A stretch of 64,000 bases of DNA, taken from NCBI RefSeq assembly GCF_013342145.1, contig NZ_JABUQZ010000001.1:186001-250000 (forward strand), in the 5' to 3' direction. The notes under the pieces were generated by a model. The model saw nothing but the letters and a program-made list of their open reading frames with translations. It was not told the DNA's origin and searched no databases. Below are positions 58,288 through 64,000 of this stretch, one piece after another (positions within the stretch are counted from its first letter, which is position 1; every line of letters starts with the position of its first letter). The DNA comes from Haloterrigena gelatinilytica (GTDB lineage Archaea; Halobacteriota; Halobacteria; Halobacteriales; Natrialbaceae). The position numbers and the translations under genes are program-made.

Positions 58288-59295
58288 CTACTCGAGTTGC
58301 GGCGCTACCTCGCGTCCGAGTCGGTGCACGCAGTCGATCGTCTCCGCCGTGTCGACGCCCGGGTAGTACGTCCGGAGGATGAAGTGAACGTCGTCGCCGA
58401 GCGCCTCGCGATACCGCTCGAGTTCGTCGACAACCTGCTCCGGCGTCCCGGAGATCGCCTGCTCTTTCAGTTCCCGTTTGCGCTCGGGTTCGAGTTCGTC
58501 GACGGACTCGCCGGAGAAGATCTCCGCGTACCGTCGCTGGAGGTAGAAGTAACCGTCCCGCATCGCCTCCCAGGCGTCTTCGCGGGAGTCGCCGACCCAG
58601 CCGTGCTGGAGGACGTAGATCGTGAAGTCGTCCTCGAGGCCCTCCTCCTCGCGGACCTGCCGGATGTCCTCGACGCGCTTGCGGACGCCTTCGACCGAGA
58701 GCGCTGAGGGGGCACACCACGCGTCGCCGATCCGAGCCGCCCGACGGACGGCCGGCTTCGCGCCGCCGCCGAGCATGATCGGCACCGATTCGTCGACGGG
58801 CTTCGGCGTGACCGAAACGTCCGTCGGCACGTCGTGGAACGCGGAGTCGTAGCCGAGATCTCCTCCGCTCCAGGCGCCCCGGAGGAACGGCACGAGATCG
58901 GCGAGCCGCTCGGCTCGTTCGTCTCGCGGGACGCCGAAAACGTCGAACTCGTGCGGGTTCGACCCGATCGCGAGTCCCAGCGTCAGTCGGCCGTCGGCGA
59001 GCAGGTCGACGGTCGCGGCGTCCTCCGCGAGCCGAATCGGATCGTACAACGGCCCGAGCGCGACGCAGCTCCCGATCTCGAGGTCGGTCGTCTCGGCGGC
59101 CATCGCCCCGAGCGCGGGCATCGTTCCCGAGAGGTAGCCGTCCTCGGCGAAGTGGTGTTCCGAGACCCACGCGCTGTCGAGCCCCGCGGCCTCGATCTCG
59201 CGGGTCAACGCGAGGACCTCGTCGTACAGGTCGCTCGCCTCGCGGTCGTCGTCCGGCCGCTGCTGGGCGGTGAACAGGCCCGTCCCGAGTTTCAT
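58288..59295 (-). CDS. Luciferase-like F420-dependent oxidoreductase
   Basis: A 335 aa TIM-barrel LLM-class enzyme. Recognisable text: MKLGTGLFTAQQRPDDD, GLDSAWVSEHHFAEDGYLSG, EIGSCVALGPLYDPIRLAED, GRLTLGLAIGSNPHEF and VPIMLGGGAKPAVRRAARIGDAW. The C-terminal SGTPEQVVDELERYREAL is the end of the barrel. The start was placed at ATG 59295, where the fold begins; longer in-frame sequence is basic. It converges with the PaaI-like gene. An electron donor role for the epoxygenase, in the absence of PaaE, is only speculation. The other LLM protein is at 34954-35961. Confidence 0.85.
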   Translation of the reverse strand: MKLGTGLFTAQQRPDDDREASDLYDEVLALTREIEAAGLDSAWVSEHHFAEDGYLSGTMPALGAMAAETTDLEIGSCVALGPLYDPIRLAEDAATVDLLADGRLTLGLAIGSNPHEFDVFGVPRDERAERLADLVPFLRGAWSGGDLGYDSAFHDVPTDVSVTPKPVDESVPIMLGGGAKPAVRRAARIGDAWCAPSALSVEGVRKRVEDIRQVREEEGLEDDFTIYVLQHGWVGDSREDAWEAMRDGYFYLQRRYAEIFSGESVDELEPERKRELKEQAISGTPEQVVDELERYREALGDDVHFILRTYYPGVDTAETIDCVHRLGREVAPQLE

Positions 59296-59462
59296 ATCCC
59301 CGGTATCACGCGGAATCGGCTTAATTGTTGGTGGGCCGGCTGTTCGTCGTGTGCGGCGTGAATCGATACTCGAGGATCGTCGTGGTGTTCTCGAGCGATT
59401 TCTCGCCGAAACGACCGAACACGAATTCCCAGAAACGCGATCAAACGGTCGTTCCAACGGGG

Positions 59463-60737
59463 TTAGTGATCGATGACGCTGATATCCTCGACCGGCCACT
59501 GGCTCAGGATTTCGACGCCGTCCTCGCGGACGACGACCATCTCCTCGACGCGAACGCCCTGCCGGCCGGCCGGCTCCTGGGTCTCGACGGCCATCGTCAT
59601 CCCCTCCTCGATCTCGAGGGGGTGGTCGGGCGAGAGGCCGCGCCAGATCAGCGGCACCTCGTACAGCTGGAGTCCGAGTCCGTGGGCCCAGTGGTTCGTG
59701 GTCAGCTGCCAGTGCTCGTCGGCGTCGTAGTAGTCGGCGTGCTCACCCTCCATGTCCGGGAACCCCTCGGCGATCTCGTCGGTCGTCGCGCCGGGTTCGA
59801 TTCGCTCGAGGACGTCGTAGAGGTTGTCTCGAGCCGTCTCGTAGGCCTCCCGCTGCTCGTCGGTCGGCTCGCCCACCGAGAAGGTGCGGTAATAACACGA
59901 TCGGTAGCCGAGGTAGCCGATGTTGTAGAAGTCGGCGTAGACGAGATCGCCGGGGCGGATCGCCCGGTCGGTCGTGTTCGCCTGGTGTTTCGGCCACGTG
60001 TTCGGTCCGGAGGTGAGGTAGCCGCCGCCGACGAACGCGCCGTGGCGCCACAGTTCCTCGACCGCCTCACCCCAGACCTCGTTCTCGCGCTTGCCCGGTT
60101 TCGCCGCGTCCGCGATCCGCTGGAAACCGGCCTCGCAGATCGCCGCGACCTGACGCAGGCACTCGATCTCGTCTTCGGTCTTGACCTTTCGGGCGTCTTC
60201 CATCACCGACTGCGCCGTTCCCGGATCGGTCTCGAGGCCGCGATCCTCGAGGGCCTCGAGCAGTCCTCGATTGCCGACGTCGACGCCGAGCGTTTCGTCG
60301 GCGACGCCGTACTCCTCCGTGGCCTCGTGAACCGTCTCGGCCATCGTCGAGAGCAGGAACTGCCGCGCCGACGGGCTGCCGGAGGCCCGCGGGACGTTCC
60401 CGAGGCCGGGACAGGCGTAGCGGACGTCGTGCAGCCAGGGGCAGTTGAACCGCTGATTGGTCGCGTGGTCGGCGGTGTCCCAGTGGACGATATCGCCGTT
60501 CTCGGTCAGGAGCGTGTAGTGGTCCGCGCCGCTGCCGCCGGTCATCGCCAGTCCGGTGACGTACCGGATGTTGGGGTCGGAAACGAGCAGCATCGCGCCG
60601 AGGTCCGTCTCCTGCAGGCGCTCGAGCGCTTTCTCCGTGCGCTCCTCGCGAAGCCGCTGCGTGTCGATTCGCTGCTCCCAGTCGACGGCCTGCGTGCCGC
60701 GGGTGCCTTCCATGAACTCCCGCTCGTAGAACGTCAT
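59463..60737 (-). CDS. M24 family (Xaa-Pro peptidase/creatinase-like) hydrolase with altered metal site
   Basis: A 424 aa pita-bread fold protein. The N-terminal creatinase_N domain includes MLLVSDPNIRYVTGLAM. In the catalytic domain the metal ligands of peptidases would be D..D..H..E..E. The first is seen in GDLVYADFYNIGYLGY, the histidine in TTNHWAHGLGLQL and the glutamates in TMAVETQEPAG and GVRVEEMVVV. The second aspartate (usual text GYCSDITRTF) is replaced by cysteine in GYRSCYYRTF. So it may be a non-peptidase member such as creatinase or a DddP-type lyase, or a peptidase with a changed site. It lies upstream, on the same strand, of the F420 enzyme. Confidence 0.8.
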   Translation of the reverse strand: MTFYEREFMEGTRGTQAVDWEQRIDTQRLREERTEKALERLQETDLGAMLLVSDPNIRYVTGLAMTGGSGADHYTLLTENGDIVHWDTADHATNQRFNCPWLHDVRYACPGLGNVPRASGSPSARQFLLSTMAETVHEATEEYGVADETLGVDVGNRGLLEALEDRGLETDPGTAQSVMEDARKVKTEDEIECLRQVAAICEAGFQRIADAAKPGKRENEVWGEAVEELWRHGAFVGGGYLTSGPNTWPKHQANTTDRAIRPGDLVYADFYNIGYLGYRSCYYRTFSVGEPTDEQREAYETARDNLYDVLERIEPGATTDEIAEGFPDMEGEHADYYDADEHWQLTTNHWAHGLGLQLYEVPLIWRGLSPDHPLEIEEGMTMAVETQEPAGRQGVRVEEMVVVREDGVEILSQWPVEDISVIDH

Positions 60738-60803
60738 GCCGTGGCGTATCACGGCGATTCACTAAACCGTACCGCTGGCGGCGATCGGCGACGGCCACCG
60801 GGC

Positions 60804-60809
60804 TATAAG
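60804..60809 (+). promoter_or_regulatory. TATA box of the gene at 60834
   Basis: TATAAG, 25-30 bases upstream of ATG 60834; same sequence and spacing as the box at 17289-17294. Confidence 0.5.
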
Positions 60810-60833
60810 ATCGATCGCGTGCTACGAACGAGC

Positions 60834-61025
60834 ATGCCAATCCCCGGCTACGATCCCGAAGACATCGACGAACAGCTCGAGGCGCGTCTCGACGACGGCG
60901 AGATCGAGCGCAAGCTGAGCGACTCGGAACTCGAAGCGTATCGCGGCGGCGACGCAAACCTGATCGACTTCCTCGACGAGGAGGAGATCGAACGGGTCCT
61001 CGAGCGCGGGGACGGGTCAAACTGA
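60834..61025 (+). CDS. Small acidic haloarchaeal protein
   Basis: A 63 aa very acidic protein (MPIPGYDPEDIDEQLEARLD, then SELEAYRGGDANLIDFLDEE). Predicted to be all helix, with no membrane segment or cysteines. No function is known to me. A TATA box at 60804-60809 gives a leaderless mRNA starting at this ATG, which supports it being real. It is convergent with the epimerase gene. Confidence 0.6.
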   Translation: MPIPGYDPEDIDEQLEARLDDGEIERKLSDSELEAYRGGDANLIDFLDEEEIERVLERGDGSN

Positions 61026-61049
61026 GTCGAAATCGACGACTACGGCGGG

Positions 61050-62018
61050 TCAGATCGGGTCGAGTCCCGCTTCGTCGCGCAAGACGTCGATGTACTTTCG
61101 GAAGCCCGACTCGAGGTCGTACCGGACCTCGTAGCCGAGGTCCTCCTGGGCCTTCGTCATGTCGAGGTTCTGCGTCCAGGGGAGTTCGCCGTCGTCCGAG
61201 ACGTCGACGTCGGCGTCGGGCAGGATCGACTCGACGGTCTCGGCGGCTTCGCGGACCGTCGCGAGCACGCCGCGGACGTTGTAGACCCGCTGCGACAGGT
61301 CGTCTTCGGGCGTGAACGCCGCCTTCCGGAACGCCTGGGCGATGTCCTCGACGTGCTGCCAGTCGATCGCCTGATCGCCGTACTCGACGCTGTAAGACTC
61401 CCCGAGGGCGGGTTTCTCGATGATGTTCGCGAGAAACGCCGAGCCGCCGGTCTCGCGGTAGGGGCCGTAGGCGACCGTCGGCCGGAGCGCGACGTGGTCG
61501 AGGCCGTAGTCCTCGTGGTAGACCCGGGCCTGGTGTTCGTTGTACTCCTTGGTCGCGCCGTAGAGCGTGTCCGGATAGACGAGTTCGTCCTCGTCGATCC
61601 ACTCCGCGTCGTAGTTGTGCGGCGGGGCGTAGACCGCCGCCGAGGACGCCCACGCGACGCGCTCGATCTGATCGTCCAGCGTGCGTGCGGCCTCGAAGAC
61701 GTTGTTCGTCCCCATGACGTTCACGTCGGCCGCGCTTCGGGGATTCTCGCGCGCCGTCGTCGTCAGCAGCGCCGCGAGGTGGACGATGTGCGTCGCTCCC
61801 GTCTCCTTGACCGCGCGGATCACGTCGGTCGGCTCGGAGACGTCGCCGCGTCGAACGTCCACGTCGTCGGCGACGCCGAGTTTCTCGAGGATCTCCGTGT
61901 CCGTCGAGCGGTCGTACGCGACGACGTCGTGGCCGTGTTCGAGCAGGTCCTGTACGACGTAGGAACCGATGAAGCCGGTTCCGCCGGTTACCAGTACGGT
62001 CGCGTCGGTGTCGTTCAT
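61050..62018 (-). CDS. NAD-dependent epimerase/dehydratase
   Basis: A 322 aa extended-SDR protein. The NAD site is VTGGTGFIGSYVVQDLLEHG, the YxxxK pair is in LYGATKEYNEHQA, and the serine is in ASSAAVYAPP. The C-terminal part has SGFRKYIDVLRDEAG. These proteins act on nucleotide sugars or other alcohols; no sugar-biosynthesis genes are nearby, so the substrate is open. The protein starts at ATG 62018, 78 bases after the stop of the ThDP enzyme and on the same strand, so cotranscription is plausible. Confidence 0.87.
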   Translation of the reverse strand: MNDTDATVLVTGGTGFIGSYVVQDLLEHGHDVVAYDRSTDTEILEKLGVADDVDVRRGDVSEPTDVIRAVKETGATHIVHLAALLTTTARENPRSAADVNVMGTNNVFEAARTLDDQIERVAWASSAAVYAPPHNYDAEWIDEDELVYPDTLYGATKEYNEHQARVYHEDYGLDHVALRPTVAYGPYRETGGSAFLANIIEKPALGESYSVEYGDQAIDWQHVEDIAQAFRKAAFTPEDDLSQRVYNVRGVLATVREAAETVESILPDADVDVSDDGELPWTQNLDMTKAQEDLGYEVRYDLESGFRKYIDVLRDEAGLDPI

Positions 62019-62096
62019 GTGTCCGTAGTATGTCGATGGTTCACGTATAGGTTGGTGATCGTTCGGGTCGACCGCGCGGACGGCCGTCAGGCGTCG

Positions 62097-63794
62097 TCAC
62101 TCGTGGAGCCCCCCGACCGACTTGTAGAACGAGGAAGCCAGCGTGTCGGCCATGTCTTCCTCGCGGTCGATTCGCACGTCGATGACGCGGGGAACGTCGG
62201 CCGCCTTGCCGTCCTCGAGCGCCGCGGCGAACGTCTCGGGGTCGGTCGCGCGCGTCCCGACGGCGCCGAAGGCCTCGGCGGCTTTCACGAAGTCCGTGTC
62301 GTGGAACTCGACGCCGGCGATGTCGCCCTCCTCGCCCTGCATCTGTCGGACCATCCCGAGGCTGGTGTCGTTGAGGACGACGAACGTGGGCGCGACGCCG
62401 TATTCGACGGCGGTCTCGACGCTGTTCATCGTCATCGAGAAGCCGCCGTCCCCGGCGACCGCGACGACGTCCTTGTCCGTCGTCAGCGCCGCCGACACCG
62501 CGGCCGGATTCGCCCATCCCATCCCCCCGACGCCGCCGCTCCCGAAGTAGGTGCGGACGGCCGGGGTCTGCAGGTAGTACAACAGCCAGAACCGGTTGTT
62601 GCCGGAGTCGGCGGTGACGATCGTCTCCTCGTCGACGACCGCTTCGATCTCCGTGACGGCGCGCTGGGGTTTGATCGGCGTCGAGTCGTCCTCGCACTCG
62701 GGGGCGGTAAACCACTCTCTGGCCGCCGCCGCGCGCTCCATCGCCCAGTCGTTCGACGCGTCGCCGGCGTCGGCGAGCGCGGCGAGGCTCTCTTTCGCGT
62801 CGCCGATGAGGCCGACGTCGGCGGGGTAGACCCAGCCCGCGTTGCGCGCGTCGACGTCCGCGTGAACGATCGTCTGCTCGTCCGGCCGAATGAACTCCGG
62901 CGCCTGCCAGTTCGTGTCCATCGGGTTCAGCCGGCAGCCGACGACGAGCAACGTGTCGGCCTCGCTGACGACCCGATTCGCACCTTCGTGCCCGAACGAT
63001 CCCATGACGCCGGCGGCGCGGTCGTCGGTCTCGGGATAGGTCGATTTGCCGAGATACGAGGTGACGACGACGCAGTCGTACGCCTCGGCGACCGCCGCGA
63101 GTTCGTCGTAGGCCTGCGCGGCGTGGACGCCGTTGCCCGCGACGATCACCGGCCGCTCCGCTCCCTCGAGCGCGTCGACGGCGTCGGCGACGTCCGACGC
63201 GGACGGCGCGGCGTCCCACGTCCGGGCCTGGGAAGCGGCGTCCCACGCGGTCGGCGTGGGATCGTCGGGGACGTCGTCGGTGATCGCGTCGCCGTCCAGG
63301 ACGATCGCGGTCGGACCGGGACGGCCGGCGACGGCGTGTTTAAACGCGAGCTGCGTCGAGCGCAGGGTTTCGACCGGCGTGCGCGGAAACCACCACTCCT
63401 TGGATACCCCGTCGAGGATCGAGGGGAGGCTGAACCCGCCGTAATCCCCGCGGGCTTGCTGGTACGGTGCCAGCGTCGAGTACTCGCCGCGCTCGGAGGC
63501 CTCGGTGAGCACGACCATCGGTGACGAGGACAGCCGCGCCTCCATCTGACCGATCATTCCGAGGCTGCCGATCCACGGCCCCTGTCCGGCGAGAACGCCC
63601 GGCCGCCCCGTGAGACGGCCGTAGGTCTCCGCCATGACGCTCGCCTCGCGCTCGTCGCGCGGTCTGACGAGGTCCACGTCGGATTCGGGGAGGTGATCGA
63701 GCAGTTCGATGACTCGGCCGCCCGGATAGCCGAAGACGTACTCGACGCCGAGGTCCTCGAGCGTCTCGACGAGTGCGGACGCGGTCGTCGTCAT
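62097..63794 (-). CDS. Thiamine-diphosphate-dependent enzyme, acetolactate-synthase-like
   Basis: A 565 aa protein with the three-domain layout of the family: PYR domain (1-170) with RPRDEREASVMAETYGRL in the place of the catalytic-glutamate helix, central domain (about 195-330), and PP domain (365-540) with the GDG...N motif in VAVAGDGGFSMTMNSVETAV and VVLNDTSLGMVRQMQG. The usual catalytic glutamate environment differs from acetolactate synthase (HEQGA), so oxalyl-CoA- or benzoylformate-type activity, or another decarboxylation or ligation, is possible. No small regulatory subunit gene follows. The start overlaps the stop of the EthD gene (ATGA). The epimerase gene is downstream. Confidence 0.82.
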   Translation of the reverse strand: MTTTASALVETLEDLGVEYVFGYPGGRVIELLDHLPESDVDLVRPRDEREASVMAETYGRLTGRPGVLAGQGPWIGSLGMIGQMEARLSSSPMVVLTEASERGEYSTLAPYQQARGDYGGFSLPSILDGVSKEWWFPRTPVETLRSTQLAFKHAVAGRPGPTAIVLDGDAITDDVPDDPTPTAWDAASQARTWDAAPSASDVADAVDALEGAERPVIVAGNGVHAAQAYDELAAVAEAYDCVVVTSYLGKSTYPETDDRAAGVMGSFGHEGANRVVSEADTLLVVGCRLNPMDTNWQAPEFIRPDEQTIVHADVDARNAGWVYPADVGLIGDAKESLAALADAGDASNDWAMERAAAAREWFTAPECEDDSTPIKPQRAVTEIEAVVDEETIVTADSGNNRFWLLYYLQTPAVRTYFGSGGVGGMGWANPAAVSAALTTDKDVVAVAGDGGFSMTMNSVETAVEYGVAPTFVVLNDTSLGMVRQMQGEEGDIAGVEFHDTDFVKAAEAFGAVGTRATDPETFAAALEDGKAADVPRVIDVRIDREEDMADTLASSFYKSVGGLHE

Positions 63795-64000
63795 TCGTCG
63801 ACGTCCACGTGCACGGTCTCTTCGACGACCATTCGCGGCCCCGCGCCGGGAGCGGTGAACTCCGCGGCGTCGTCCATGACCTCCCGACCGACGTCCGACT
63901 CGAACGCCTCGTTCATGGCCCGTCCGTCCTCGAACGCGAGCTCGAGGACGCCGTCGTACTCCGCGTCGTCGGGGTCCGTCGGAACGGACGTGCTGTACCG
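63791..64000 (-). CDS. EthD-like domain protein, 5' end outside window
   Basis: The last 69 residues are in the window: RYSTSVPTDPDDAEYDGVLE, LAFEDGRAMNEAFESDVG, REVMDDAAEFTAPGAG and a C-terminal strand ending HVDVDE. The pattern (Y-D-G strand, helix, D...EF strand) is that of the small ferredoxin-like EthD/DUF1330 fold, found in ether and polyketide catabolism. The TGA overlaps the ATG of the ThDP enzyme, so the two are coupled. The gene begins beyond the right edge. Confidence 0.65.
   Translation of the reverse strand, partial: RYSTSVPTDPDDAEYDGVLELAFEDGRAMNEAFESDVGREVMDDAAEFTAPGAGPRMVVEETVHVDVDE

Noticed and set aside
1-64000. CRISPR array
   Set aside because: No series of regularly spaced direct repeats was seen in any intergenic region.
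1-64000. Toxin-antitoxin or defence island
   Set aside because: Small genes in the window (17319, 20382, 29735, 42332, 60834) do not pair into toxin-antitoxin pairs and show no nuclease or kinase toxin motifs.

Overview
The window comes from an extremely halophilic archaeon (class Halobacteria). The predicted proteins are strongly acidic, G+C is high, and many transcripts look leaderless, with a TATA-like box about 25-30 bases before the start codon. Several families are typical of haloarchaea: HTH_10 (bacterio-opsin-activator type) regulators, HalOD1, F420-dependent luciferase-like oxidoreductases, and an LSm-L37e gene pair. A Natrialbales-like genus is my inference, not something proved here. 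Annotation was by eye; no database search was run.

Region by region. 0-12 kb: amine and amino-acid turnover. Two class III aminotransferases (one paired with RidA), a BCCT osmolyte carrier, an AbgA-like M20 amidohydrolase and a proline dehydrogenase, with two PAS or membrane histidine kinases and one HTH_10 regulator. 12-21 kb: membrane proteins of unknown role, a threonine-synthase-like protein that lacks the PLP lysine, LSm and L37e, a lower-G+C patch with a membrane protein and a broken partial copy of its C-terminus, and a DUF2342-type metalloprotein. 21-32 kb: a Dna2-like nuclease-helicase, HalOD1, HTH_10, PAP2 phosphatase, an orphan LarA-like protein, a third histidine kinase, a K+ channel and an AIR-synthase-like protein. 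32-36 kb: MOSC, Cys/Met PLP enzyme, ABM and F420 enzymes; the first part has visibly lower G+C. 36-46 kb: purine permease, SDR, lactate-oxidase-like enzyme with HAD phosphatase, APH-like kinase, and a fused 3-hydroxyacyl-CoA dehydrogenase/enoyl-CoA hydratase with thioesterase and Lrp-type regulator. 46-58 kb: a phenylacetate catabolic region. 58-64 kb: F420 oxidoreductase, M24-family protein, epimerase, and a ThDP enzyme overlapping an EthD protein.

The centre of interest is 42-58 kb. It holds phenylacetyl-CoA epoxygenase genes paaA-paaB-paaC-paaD with PaaD split into two overlapping genes, two phenylacetate-CoA ligases that have exchanged sequence, three hotdog thioesterases, a stand-alone MaoC protein that could stand in for the ring-opening half of PaaZ, and a divergent HTH_10 gene. 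No PaaE reductase or PaaZ aldehyde dehydrogenase is visible. The region has been disturbed: an IS200/IS605-type TnpB element abuts the stop codon of one ligase, and a livF fragment without its Walker A is joined head to head with a GNAT gene that has lost its start. Several perfect or near-perfect dyads next to TATA boxes (upstream of 2674, 8908, 42848, 51188, 53539/53639 and 56430) are candidate operators.
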